This document shows, piece after piece, positions 1 through 6,516 of a stretch of DNA of 28,854 bases. This DNA comes from a virus. The notes beneath the pieces were generated by a model. That model saw only the letters and a list, made by a program, of their open reading frames with translations, was not told the DNA's origin and made no database searches. Positions within the stretch are counted from its first letter, which is position 1. The number at the start of each line of letters is the position of its first letter. The position numbers and the translations under genes were made by a program. The stretch lies in IMG/VR virus record IMGVR_UViG_3300026321_000014, positions 1-28,854 of that record, one strand, 5' to 3'.

Positions 1-11
1 CCTTATATGGC

Positions 12-212
12 ATGATTGATGATTTAATATTAGAGTATATGGATGAAGAGAATCCAAACAAACCTAATTACGGTGAGATTAGTATTGAATCTATTGATGT
101 AACAATGGAGAAAGAAAAGAAGGAAAGAGAAAAAGAATTTAAGAAGAACTTCGATATGATTACTCTAGATGGAGGTTGTTGGCAAATAGAAGTACCTATG
201 AGGAAAAAATGA
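12..212 (+). CDS. Small charged hypothetical protein, 66 aa
   Basis: I do not recognise a family. The protein is acidic at the N-terminus and has a lysine/glutamate-rich stretch at about residues 32-46 (EKEKKEREKEF) that should form a charged helix. It ends in a short hydrophobic segment and a basic tail. The ATG lies in ATGA, where the TGA would close an upstream frame reading P-Y-M-A-stop. This matches the junction style of the next genes, so the start at 12 is likely. The frame is open to the window edge, however, so a longer N-terminus cannot be excluded. The gene overlaps the next one by four bases. It is probably an accessory phage protein expressed with the cluster that follows. Function unknown. 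Confidence 0.6.
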   Translation: MIDDLILEYMDEENPNKPNYGEISIESIDVTMEKEKKEREKEFKKNFDMITLDGGCWQIEVPMRKK

Positions 213-376
213 AGACCTATCATATCTACTTAAAGGATCGTTGTTTGTTTAAGAACTTGGATGAGCATGAGTTTAAGATTATATGGGGCAGACTATTTCA
301 TTCTTATTGGGATGATATTACTTACAGTGAAGTAAGTGAGAAAGAACTATCACAACATGAGGAGGCAAGTTACTAA
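209..376 (+). CDS. Small hypothetical protein, 55 aa
   Basis: Unrecognised small phage protein beginning M-K-T-Y-H-I-Y-L and ending in an acidic tail. An in-frame ATG at 176 would give 66 residues, but I prefer the ATG at 209. It sits in an ATGA overlap with the stop of the preceding gene and has a GAGG ribosome-binding site at 200-203 with a five-base spacer. The same overlap is used repeatedly in this cluster. Aromatic residues are frequent (W, Y, F around residues 28-40), suggesting a small folded helical protein. The stop overlaps the next start as TAATG. Function unknown. Confidence 0.6.
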   Translation: MKTYHIYLKDRCLFKNLDEHEFKIIWGRLFHSYWDDITYSEVSEKELSQHEEASY

Positions 377-570
377 TGGACTTACCCATTAATAAAGAAG
401 AATTCGATGAAATCGTTGATGCTCTTTGTTCTGAGCATTCCGATTATAACAAGCGAGAGTATAGGGATAAACTCTATCAGAAGATGCGTCTTGTAAAAGA
501 GGTAATGGATGAGAACCCCAATGGGCCGTACAAACGTATTCTCCGTGAGAAGCACGGTATGGTGGCATGA
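376..570 (+). CDS. Small helical hypothetical protein, 64 aa
   Basis: Unrecognised protein rich in charged residues (E, D, K, R) and probably all helical, with no signal peptide, membrane segment or cysteine cluster. The start is well supported by a GAGGAGG sequence at about 360-365 and by the one-base TAATG overlap with the upstream stop. The stop overlaps the next start as ATGA. The gene sits among other tiny genes and before the oxygenase-like genes, a typical accessory neighbourhood of T4-like marine phages. No function can be assigned from sequence alone. Confidence 0.6.
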   Translation: MDLPINKEEFDEIVDALCSEHSDYNKREYRDKLYQKMRLVKEVMDENPNGPYKRILREKHGMVA

Positions 571-1094
571 GTCATGTACTCGATTTCCTAGAAGACTTTA
601 CTAATGATTGGGTTAATTGGTTAGGAGAAACCGATAAAGATCATATTGGTACAGATACCGTCTATGAAGGAGCACGATGTCCCTTTGCAAAGAAGGCTCG
701 TGATGAAGGTAGGATTAAGTATGTAAAGGTATATGATTACTTTCGTGCTTATGACTACTGGGAAGTTGTGAGTAAAGAATGTGATGAGTTTGATGATACT
801 TATGATGTTGTCTTGGTTGTTGCGAAGAGTAATGCAAGTCATATAAATCCAGACATGATCGGCGGCGGCGTTGACGGACTCAACACGTTTCTGAATCAAA
901 AGGGAAAAGACATCTGGTTATTATGTAAAATAGATGAGATGTATACTATAGTAATGGTACAAAGGCTTACTGCATTGGATAATGCAAAGAAACAATTAGA
1001 GTCCAAAGGATATTACGTTGGTCATTATAGTGAACAACAAATGGATAAGGTTGTAGATGGCCGTGCTAGGTATAGGGAGAAACTAGGAAAATGA
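567..1094 (+). CDS. Conserved-looking hypothetical protein with CPFA motif, 175 aa
   Basis: The protein has an N-terminal acidic/aromatic helix, then a Cys-containing motif (R-C-P-F-A-K-K-A, about residues 37-44), and alternating beta/alpha-like segments such as VKVYDYF and DVVLVVAKS. A glycine run from (GGC) codons near 861-870 follows. The C-terminal half contains hydrophobic strands and a helix rich in K and Q. I cannot name the family with confidence. The single conserved-looking CPFA segment suggests a small enzyme or binding domain, but no catalytic set is obvious. It begins in an ATGA overlap with the preceding gene and ends in an ATGA overlap with the first oxygenase-like gene, so it is likely co-translated with it and may act in the same process. 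Confidence 0.65.
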   Translation: MSHVLDFLEDFTNDWVNWLGETDKDHIGTDTVYEGARCPFAKKARDEGRIKYVKVYDYFRAYDYWEVVSKECDEFDDTYDVVLVVAKSNASHINPDMIGGGVDGLNTFLNQKGKDIWLLCKIDEMYTIVMVQRLTALDNAKKQLESKGYYVGHYSEQQMDKVVDGRARYREKLGK

Positions 1095-1756
1095 AATCGT
1101 GTGTTAAAGAAGACTTACCTAACTTCGGTATACTCCAATGTAAATTGGATCAAGAAGAAGTAGATTACCTGTGGAAACTAGTTCATAAGTACGCACCTGA
1201 TTCTGAATGGGATGGCAATAGACTCCTTAGTATAAAAGATGATACAAAGAAACAATTCTCTATTAATGATGATGATTTATATTTTCAAGACAATTGTTTA
1301 ATGCCTGCTGCGGAAAAGTATTTTAAGGAATACGGAGCTCCATTTAAATTTAAAACAAGTCATTACCACCATTTAGCTTTCAGTAGATTCTGGTGTCGTG
1401 CATCTAATGAAGGTGACTATCAAAGTATACATGACCATCAAGGAGTTTTTACCTTTGTAGTATGGTTAAAGATACCATTTGATCCAGAAGTAGAACGTGC
1501 GGTACAGCCAGGGTTCAGACCTGAGGCTGGAGATTTTGTTATAACTTACCCTGATACGTGTGGTCAACTACAGAAACGTAACTTTATATTGAGTGAAAGT
1601 GCAGAAGGTAAAATGTTATTCTTTCCTAGTGATATGAATCACATTGTATATCCACATTATACAACAAAAGACTATCGTATTGCCCTTGCAGGAGATGTTG
1701 TATTGGATAGTGATCACAGACTTGAGTTGATTAATCCTACAACTAAAGAAATGTAA
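1091..1756 (+). CDS. Putative 2OG-Fe(II) oxygenase-like protein, copy 1
   Basis: This 221-residue protein has the pattern of small phage 2-oxoglutarate and Fe(II) dependent oxygenases of the double-stranded beta-helix fold. Candidate metal ligands are H114 and H116 in S-I-H-D-H-Q and H184 in F-P-S-D-M-N-H. R196 in Y-R-I-A-L-A-G-D is the candidate 2-oxoglutarate-binding arginine. The segments EAGDF-VITY and MLFFPSDMNH resemble the core strands of the family. The family hydroxylates protein or small-molecule substrates, but the substrate here is unknown. A paralogue lies downstream at 2083. Both share L-P-N-F-G near the N-terminus, the TFVVWLKIP/SFVVWLKIP strand and the C-terminal LAGD. The start is fixed by the ATGA overlap with the preceding gene. 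Family assignment is inference from motif order. Confidence 0.72.
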   Translation: MKSCVKEDLPNFGILQCKLDQEEVDYLWKLVHKYAPDSEWDGNRLLSIKDDTKKQFSINDDDLYFQDNCLMPAAEKYFKEYGAPFKFKTSHYHHLAFSRFWCRASNEGDYQSIHDHQGVFTFVVWLKIPFDPEVERAVQPGFRPEAGDFVITYPDTCGQLQKRNFILSESAEGKMLFFPSDMNHIVYPHYTTKDYRIALAGDVVLDSDHRLELINPTTKEM

Positions 1757-1791
1757 ATTTATAGATAGAATGAAATATTACTTTCTCGCAG

Positions 1792-1941
1792 ATGAATATT
1801 GATCTGGACGTAAGCGAGTTGGAACTTATCTATGAATCAATTAGTTACCGACTCGAAAATGATAACCATCTAATGTATCATCCAAACATACGAAAAGATC
1901 TGGAAGATATGATGGCGGTATGGGAAGATGAATACTTATAA
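1792..1941 (+). CDS. Tiny acidic helical protein, 49 aa
   Basis: A 49-codon frame begins M-N-I-D-L-D-V-S-E-L and ends in W-E-D-E-Y-L. It is acidic, with hydrophobic spacing typical of two short helices. Small proteins of this kind are common between named genes in T4-like cyanophages, but I assign no function. No convincing ribosome-binding site precedes the ATG, which weakens the call. Support comes from its overlap of 14 bases with the next small gene and from the tight packing: only 35 bases separate it from the oxygenase-like gene upstream. It lies between the two oxygenase-like paralogues. Confidence 0.5.
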   Translation: MNIDLDVSELELIYESISYRLENDNHLMYHPNIRKDLEDMMAVWEDEYL

Positions 1942-2086
1942 CGTCTTTATAGGCGACAACGAAATCATGTCAGAAATCAGTGAACATGATTTAAAATACA
2001 AATTAGAGTTTTTAAGAGCGTATTTTACTCATTATCCTGATGATGAACTTAGAAATGAAGAAATTAAAGTGGTTAAAAATAAATGA
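1928..2086 (+). CDS. Tiny hypothetical protein, 52 aa
   Basis: This 52-codon frame begins M-N-T-Y-N-V-F-I-G-D and ends in a lysine-rich tail. The middle (LKYKLEFLRAYFTHY) is a strong amphipathic helix, and the flanks are acidic. It overlaps the upstream 49-residue gene by 14 bases and ends in an ATGA overlap with the second oxygenase-like gene, so it likely couples their translation. A GGCGG at about 1914-1918, nine bases before the ATG, could serve as ribosome-binding site. It resembles the many short helical proteins of T4-like cyanophages. Function unknown. Confidence 0.5.
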   Translation: MNTYNVFIGDNEIMSEISEHDLKYKLEFLRAYFTHYPDDELRNEEIKVVKNK

Positions 2087-2751
2087 ACATTGAAAAAAGG
2101 GTTTTGCCCAACTTTGGAGTACTAGATGTAACTCTGGAGAGGGAACATACTGACCATCTTTACCATCTTATAGAGAAATATGAGATTAATGCTGATGCAG
2201 GTAAACAACAATGGATGTTAGTTGATGATGAACATCGATTTAAACAGTCAGTTCTTGATCCTGCCATCAATTATTATGTAAAAGAGTGGGGTTTTCCTAC
2301 AAGATTAAAGTCAACACACGTTCATGACCTTACATTTCAGAAATTCTGGGTAAATTCTACTACAAAAGGTCAATATCAAGCATTACATAACCACGATGCT
2401 GTGTTTTCTTTCGTAGTGTGGTTAAAAATACCCTCTGTTGCTAGTGAAGAACAACAAGTTCAGGATACAATGCACCCTGAAGCAGGTGATTTTGTACTAA
2501 CTTACTCTGATATAACAGGAAAACACTGTAAAGTTAACTGGAAATTAGAAAAACAGTACAATGAAGGTCATATGTTACTGTTTCCGAGTGATTTGTTTCA
2601 TGCGGTATACCCACATTTCTTAACTGATGAGAAAAGAATATCTTTAGCTGGTGATATTGCAATAAACAGTAATAAGATAATGGATATTTACGACCAAGGA
2701 ATGTTGTTAGGCACTGAAAACAGTCAAGAATTTCTGTCCAAAGAAGCTTGA
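2083..2751 (+). CDS. Putative 2OG-Fe(II) oxygenase-like protein, copy 2
   Basis: A 222-residue paralogue of the gene at 1091. The matching residues are H102 and H104 in A-L-H-N-H-D, H173 in P-S-D-L-F-H, and R185 in K-R-I-S-L-A-G-D. The EAGDF-VLTYSD and MLLFPSDLFH strands also line up with copy 1. The residue between the two first histidines is N here and D in copy 1, so the pair shares an H-x-H version of the metal motif. The proteins differ most in the N-terminal third and in the loop after the WLKIP strand, where substrate specificity could differ. It starts in an ATGA overlap with the 52-residue gene. The last base is followed by a 68-base gap containing a sigma70-type promoter, so this gene probably ends the cluster. 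Confidence 0.72.
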   Translation: MNIEKRVLPNFGVLDVTLEREHTDHLYHLIEKYEINADAGKQQWMLVDDEHRFKQSVLDPAINYYVKEWGFPTRLKSTHVHDLTFQKFWVNSTTKGQYQALHNHDAVFSFVVWLKIPSVASEEQQVQDTMHPEAGDFVLTYSDITGKHCKVNWKLEKQYNEGHMLLFPSDLFHAVYPHFLTDEKRISLAGDIAINSNKIMDIYDQGMLLGTENSQEFLSKEA

Positions 2752-2768
2752 TATATAATATAACACTA

Positions 2769-2797
2769 TGGACAAAATGATTTGACCGTGGTATACT
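2769..2797 (+). promoter_or_regulatory. Sigma70-type promoter with extended -10
   Basis: TGGACA (2769-2774) matches the -35 consensus in five of six positions. It is followed by exactly 17 bases and TATACT (2792-2797), which matches the -10 in five of six. TG at 2789-2790 adds an extended -10. Transcription would start near 2804, just before the glycosyltransferase start at 2820. This looks like a host-polymerase promoter and is unlike the TATAAATA late promoters elsewhere in the window. Confidence 0.6.
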
Positions 2798-2819
2798 TAC
2801 TATGTACTGAATACATGTT

Positions 2820-3578
2820 ATGGCTAAAGGATTTACAGTAAAAGCTACTGCTCCTAAAACAAAGAAAGTCGAGGACGATTTTGATTTAGCAGCGGCAAAA
2901 GAAATAGCAAAAGGAAAAGCATTTGTTTTCTGTCTGCCTGGAAGAGGAGTATCATATATCTTCTTAAAGGCATTCGTTCAACTTTGTTTTGACCTCGTAC
3001 AAAACGGATCTAGTATCCAAATCTCCCAAGACTATTCTTCAATGGTCAACTTTGCACGTTGTAAGTGCTTGGGTGCGAATGTTTTACGAGGCCCAGACCA
3101 AATACCTTGGGATGGAAAACTAAAATACGATTATCAGATCTGGATTGACTCCGATATCGTATTTGACACAGAGAAGTTCTACCGTTTGGTATGGATGCAA
3201 AAGGATATCGCTGCTGGTTGGTATTGCACAGAGGACGGAAAGACAACATCAGTTGCACATTGGCTTGAAGAAGATGATTTCGCAAAGAATGGCGGTGTCA
3301 TGAATCACGAGACTATTGAATCCATCTCTCGTCGTCGTAAGCCTTTTACAGTAGATTACACAGGATTTGGATGGCTTCTGATTAAGAACGGAGTCTTTGA
3401 GAATAAAGAGATGAAGTATCCTTGGTTTGCTCCGAAGATGCAGGTCTTTGAATCTGGTGAGGTTCAGGATATGTGTGGAGAAGACGTTTCCTTCTGTTTA
3501 GATGCTAAGGAAGCAGGATATGAGATCTGGTGTGATCCAAAAATCCGTGTTGGTCATGAGAAAACTCGCATAATCTAA
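2820..3578 (+). CDS. Putative GT-A glycosyltransferase (family 2-like)
   Basis: This 252-residue protein has the layout of a small GT-A glycosyltransferase. There is an early strand (AFVFCLPGRGVSY, about residues 34-46) and a Q-D-Y-S-S-M-V-N-F-A-R segment near 70-80. Next comes D110-S-D112 in W-I-D-S-D-I-V-F, the expected D-x-D site for a metal and nucleotide-sugar. G-E221-D222-V-S-F follows as a candidate acceptor/catalytic acidic pair, and V-G-H246 lies near the end. The donor sugar and acceptor cannot be read from sequence. Possibilities are virion proteins, phage DNA or host surface glycans. It lies just behind a sigma70-type promoter and two bases short of a 54-residue gene. No clear Shine-Dalgarno sequence precedes the ATG. 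Confidence 0.75.
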   Translation: MAKGFTVKATAPKTKKVEDDFDLAAAKEIAKGKAFVFCLPGRGVSYIFLKAFVQLCFDLVQNGSSIQISQDYSSMVNFARCKCLGANVLRGPDQIPWDGKLKYDYQIWIDSDIVFDTEKFYRLVWMQKDIAAGWYCTEDGKTTSVAHWLEEDDFAKNGGVMNHETIESISRRRKPFTVDYTGFGWLLIKNGVFENKEMKYPWFAPKMQVFESGEVQDMCGEDVSFCLDAKEAGYEIWCDPKIRVGHEKTRII

Positions 3579-3580
3579 TT

Positions 3581-3745
3581 ATGGCAGACCGTTTATACAA
3601 AGTAATGGAGTTGGGCACTAATGGTTGGGGGATCCCTGATGAGAATCGGGATCAACACCTAACCAAGGAACAGGCTGATCAGAGATTACAGTTTCACATT
3701 AGTGAAGGTGTGTCTCCTCAACGTCTCAGAGCGTCTCCAGAGTAA
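3581..3745 (+). CDS. Small hypothetical protein, 54 aa
   Basis: A 54-codon frame starts two bases after the glycosyltransferase stop and reads M-A-D-R-L-Y-K-V. It has a tryptophan-containing segment (G-T-N-G-W-G-I-P), then a helix with L-T-K-E-Q-A-D-Q-R-L, which is the pattern of a short protein with one beta-hairpin followed by a helix. It ends in a basic, proline-containing tail. Small proteins with a W-x-hydrophobic segment followed by a T-K-E-x-A/C helix are frequent in cyanophages, but I know no function. It is probably transcribed with the glycosyltransferase. Confidence 0.6.
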   Translation: MADRLYKVMELGTNGWGIPDENRDQHLTKEQADQRLQFHISEGVSPQRLRASPE

Positions 3746-3772
3746 AAATTCGGCGTAAAACGCACACCAAAG

Positions 3773-3780
3773 TATAAATA
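3773..3780 (+). promoter_or_regulatory. T4-type late promoter, perfect TATAAATA
   Basis: The octamer TATAAATA is identical to the T4 late promoter consensus recognised by the gp55 sigma factor. It lies 29 bases before the ATG of the 51-residue gene at 3810, in a 64-base intergenic gap. The spacing leaves room for a leader of about 20 bases that contains the GGAG ribosome-binding site at 3801-3804. Confidence 0.75.
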
Positions 3781-3809
3781 GAGATACGATCAAGCAAAAT
3801 GGAGTAGTA

Positions 3810-3965
3810 ATGGCAGATTCAGATCCAACAAAAGCACCCCATAACGTAGCAAGTCAGGGATTCGCTAGTGGAAGTGTAAAAGGACAGTACGATGTAAGTG
3901 CCCAAGCACGAAAAAAAGGTGCCGCAATTAATAATAAAGCGCAATCTCCACTAGCTGCAGGTTGA
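3810..3965 (+). CDS. Small basic late protein, 51 aa, in its own transcription unit
   Basis: A 51-codon frame reads M-A-D-S-D-P-T-K-A-P and ends in S-P-L-A-A-G. It is rich in A, S, G, K and Q, has no cysteine or tryptophan and no hydrophobic core, and contains a basic cluster (A-R-K-K-G) near residue 35. That composition suggests a flexible or partly disordered protein. The start is supported by GGAG at 3801-3804, five bases upstream. It is flanked by a perfect late promoter at 3773 and a terminator at 3986, so it has its own late transcript. A small virion-associated or assembly protein is plausible, but function is unknown. Confidence 0.65.
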   Translation: MADSDPTKAPHNVASQGFASGSVKGQYDVSAQARKKGAAINNKAQSPLAAG

Positions 3966-3985
3966 TAAAAACCTCAATTTAATCA

Positions 3986-4021
3986 AACGCCTTTGGGTTC
4001 CTTGCCTAAAGGTGTTTTTTT
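3986..4021 (+). terminator. Rho-independent terminator
   Basis: The left arm AACGCCTTTGGG (3986-3997), a seven-base loop, and the right arm CCTAAAGGTGTT (4005-4016) pair along 12 positions with G-U wobbles. They run into a tract of seven T (4015-4021). It follows the 51-residue late gene by about 20 bases and separates it from the baseplate operon. Confidence 0.85.
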
Positions 4022-4024
4022 GTC

Positions 4025-4032
4025 GCTAAATA
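4025..4032 (+). promoter_or_regulatory. Late promoter variant GCTAAATA
   Basis: GCTAAATA differs from TATAAATA only in the first two positions. It stands four bases after the terminator T tract, at the head of the gp25-gp6-gp7 series. A related ACTAAATA precedes gp8 at 27488, which supports CTAAATA as a used variant in this phage. Transcription would start near 4038-4042. Confidence 0.6.
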
Positions 4033-4036
4033 GATT

Positions 4037-4222
4037 ATGATATACCTTTTTGTTAAGGAAATGCATAACGATCACATCAAAATTGATTATCTTAGCTCCA
4101 ATAAAATGGATTTAATTGATAAACCAGAAGAATCTGACGATTTATTACGTGAAGTCGTAGGTGATTACCTTCAAGACACCAAAAGAAAGCAAAATTTGAC
4201 TGAAAACCACAAATTAAGCTAA
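4037..4222 (+). CDS. Small acidic hypothetical protein upstream of gp25, up to 61 aa
   Basis: Unrecognised small protein whose likely folded part is the acidic helix D-K-P-E-E-S-D-D-L-L-R-E-V-V-G-D-Y-L (about residues 29-46), followed by a lysine-rich tail. The start is uncertain. The ATG at 4037 lies only five bases after the late promoter octamer, so it would fall at or before the transcript's 5' end. In-frame ATGs at 4061 (53 aa, AAGG at 4055-4058 but a very short spacer) and 4109 (37 aa) are alternatives. It ends three bases before the gp25 start, so it is probably the first gene of the baseplate operon. Function unknown. Confidence 0.5.
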   Translation: MIYLFVKEMHNDHIKIDYLSSNKMDLIDKPEESDDLLREVVGDYLQDTKRKQNLTENHKLS

Positions 4223-4225
4223 AAA

Positions 4226-4642
4226 ATGGCACAAGTTGACACCTCTTTACAAAATAGTCAGGCTTTTAAGGATATAAGTCTATCATTTGTCCGCCATCCT
4301 GTGACGGATGACATTGGAGTGTTTACAAATGAGTCAGCGATCAAGAGATCTGTGACAAATTTGGTTAGAACACGAGTAGGTGAACGTTTTTATGCCTCAT
4401 TATTGGGTAGTGAACTAGAAGATTCGTTATTTGAACAACAAGATCCAGATACTGCTATCGTTCTGGAAGATGATATACAACTTTTACTTGAAAACTTTGA
4501 ACCCAGAATATCGGGTGCAGATATTTCGGTGATTTATCCTTTAGATACCAATGAATTGACGGTAACTATTGCTTATGACATTGTTGGATTATCCTTGCCA
4601 AGACAAAATATAGAATTCGTTCTTCAATCAACTAGAATATAA
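4226..4642 (+). CDS. 25: Baseplate wedge subunit gp25
   Basis: This 138-residue protein belongs to the GPW/gp25 family. In T4, gp25 is a small wedge protein at the baseplate core that helps start sheath assembly, and its homologues are conserved in contractile injection systems. Family features visible here are F-V-R-H-P-V-T-D-D-I near residue 21, followed by a helix that reads AIKRSVTNLVRTRVGERFY. In the family this segment carries the Arg and Glu residues that pack against the core (R-V-G-E-R-F). The C-terminal half has strands such as ISVIYPLDTNELTVTIAYDI. Length is normal for the family. The stop overlaps the gp6 start as TAATG, as expected for proteins of one wedge complex. Confidence 0.93.
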   Translation: MAQVDTSLQNSQAFKDISLSFVRHPVTDDIGVFTNESAIKRSVTNLVRTRVGERFYASLLGSELEDSLFEQQDPDTAIVLEDDIQLLLENFEPRISGADISVIYPLDTNELTVTIAYDIVGLSLPRQNIEFVLQSTRI

Positions 4643-6516
4643 TGTCTTTTAACCAGTTTACGAACTTAGATTTCGCTGATCTGAGGGCTCAAATTAAAGA
4701 TTACCTTCGTGTAAATAGCGATTTCTCTGATTTTGACTTTGAGGGGTCAAACTTTTCGACGTTAATTGACCTTCTAGCATATAACTCATACATTACTGCC
4801 TACAATACGAACATGGCAGTCAATGAATGTTTCCTTGATAGTGCAACTTTGCGAGAAAATGTAGTTTCACTAGCAAGAAATATCGGTTATGTACCAAGAT
4901 CATCAAGATCTGCACAAGCTGTGGTTAATTTTACCGTAGATTTGGGTACAAATGACACAAAAATTGTAACTTTAAAAGCTGGACAGTGTGCATTGGGTAC
5001 ACAACAAGGAAGTTCTTACATATTTTCCATTCCAGACGACTTTGTTGCTACAACTGGTGAGAATAATATTGCAAATTTCTCTAATTTAACGATTTACGAA
5101 GGTGTTTATCTAACAAAAACCTTCCAAATTGATTATTCTCAACCAAATCAGAGATTTATCCTTCCAAATGCGAATATTGACACTACTTCTATTCGTGTTA
5201 CGGTCAAATCTACGACAAATGAGATTTATACCCTCTATAACAACATTTTACAGGTTGATGCTACATCCAAACTGTTCCTAATCCAAGAAATTGAAGATGA
5301 ACATTATGAAATACTCTTTGGAGACGGAATCATTGGTAAAAAACCGCCTGCTGGAGCAATTATCGACGTAACCTATGTTGTAACAAACGGAGCATTAGGA
5401 AATAACGCTAGAAACTTCTCATTTGTGGGAATTTTAAAGGATGATACGAATGCCACGATTACTGGCGGTATTTCACTCCTCACAACAACCCAAAAAGCGG
5501 AAATGGGTGACAGTATTGAAGATGTGAGTACAATCAAGTATCTTGCACCTCGTATATACTCGTCACAATACCGTGCCGTGACCGCCAACGACTATTCGGG
5601 GATAATTCCATTCGTATATCCTAACGTCGAGTCTGTGACCGCCTACGGTGGGGAAGAACTCGATCCTCCTGAGTATGGAAAGGTCTTTATCTCCATAAAA
5701 CCGAAAAATGGTTCATTCTTATCGCAAATTACGAAGGATGACATTTCCAGACAGTTAAAACAGTATTCTATTGCTGGAATCAAACCAGAAATCATAGATC
5801 TCAAATATCTTTATGTTGAAGTCGATACGGCAGTCTATTATAACACTAACGCAACTTCAGATACTACTGAATTGCTTACTGCTGTTACAAGAACACTAAC
5901 AACCTACTCATCATCATCTGATATTAATGATTTTGGTGGTAGATTCAAATATAGTAAAATTGTTGGTCTAATTGATGATTCTGCAAGGGGTGTTACTTCA
6001 AACATCACCAGAGTTAAGATGAGACGGGATATTACCCCTGAGATCAATATTTTTGCAACATATGAACTTTGCTATGGAAATGCTTTCTATATGCAATGTG
6101 GTGGATATGGAGTACGTTCAACAGGGTTTACGGTAAGTGGTATTGATGGAACTTTATATCTTGGAGATGTTCCTACTACAGGAACAACTGTAGGAAAACT
6201 AGTATTCTTCAAACTTGTCAATAATGTTCCTCTAATCGTTAAGAATGATGCTGGAACAATTGATTATACTCACGGAGAGCTTATTTTGGATGTGGTAAAT
6301 ATAACAGGAACTTCACTTGCAAGCGGAGTCATCGAAATAGAGACAATTCCCGAATCAAATGATGTTATTGCTTTGAAAGATTTGTATCTCCAATTAGATG
6401 TCGCAAATAGTAAAGTTACTGCTTTGCCAGACGTTATTTCCTCTGGTGAAAATACATCTGCTACATCATACGTCAAAACCTCTAGTTATGCTAGCGAATC
6501 AATCTATACGAGATAA
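4642..6516 (+). CDS. 6: Baseplate wedge subunit gp6
   Basis: This 624-residue protein is homologous to T4 gp6 (about 660 residues), which dimerises to form the continuous inner ring of the baseplate and joins neighbouring wedges. The N-terminal part (about residues 1-90) has the typical helical region with F-D-F-E-G-S-N-F and the TLRENVVSLARNIGY segment shared with baseplate J-type proteins. The middle holds an E-I-L-F-G-D-G-I-I-G-K strand-loop common to this family. Residues 290-340 read Y-S-S-Q-Y-R-A-V-T-A-N-D-Y, also a J-like signature. The C-terminal 120 residues look beta-rich. It starts inside the gp25 stop and its stop abuts the gp7 start with no gap. Confidence 0.93.
   Translation: MSFNQFTNLDFADLRAQIKDYLRVNSDFSDFDFEGSNFSTLIDLLAYNSYITAYNTNMAVNECFLDSATLRENVVSLARNIGYVPRSSRSAQAVVNFTVDLGTNDTKIVTLKAGQCALGTQQGSSYIFSIPDDFVATTGENNIANFSNLTIYEGVYLTKTFQIDYSQPNQRFILPNANIDTTSIRVTVKSTTNEIYTLYNNILQVDATSKLFLIQEIEDEHYEILFGDGIIGKKPPAGAIIDVTYVVTNGALGNNARNFSFVGILKDDTNATITGGISLLTTTQKAEMGDSIEDVSTIKYLAPRIYSSQYRAVTANDYSGIIPFVYPNVESVTAYGGEELDPPEYGKVFISIKPKNGSFLSQITKDDISRQLKQYSIAGIKPEIIDLKYLYVEVDTAVYYNTNATSDTTELLTAVTRTLTTYSSSSDINDFGGRFKYSKIVGLIDDSARGVTSNITRVKMRRDITPEINIFATYELCYGNAFYMQCGGYGVRSTGFTVSGIDGTLYLGDVPTTGTTVGKLVFFKLVNNVPLIVKNDAGTIDYTHGELILDVVNITGTSLASGVIEIETIPESNDVIALKDLYLQLDVANSKVTALPDVISSGENTSATSYVKTSSYASESIYTR

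Noticed and set aside
176-208. Upstream ATG giving a 66-residue version of the second gene
   Set aside because: The ATG at 209 has a GAGG at good distance and the ATGA overlap seen throughout the cluster. The extension overlaps the previous gene by 37 bases.
1770-1802. Ten-codon frame between the first oxygenase-like gene and the 49-residue gene
   Set aside because: It is too short, has no ribosome-binding site, and nothing else supports it, although it could act as a leader peptide.
2782-2810. TTGACC as the -35 box of the promoter before the glycosyltransferase
   Set aside because: With a 17-base spacer it would need TACTGA as -10, a poor match. The TGGACA/TATACT pair fits much better.
3755-3765. 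Small inverted repeat GCGT-AAA-ACGC before the late promoter
   Set aside because: A four-base stem with no T tract is too weak to call a terminator or operator.
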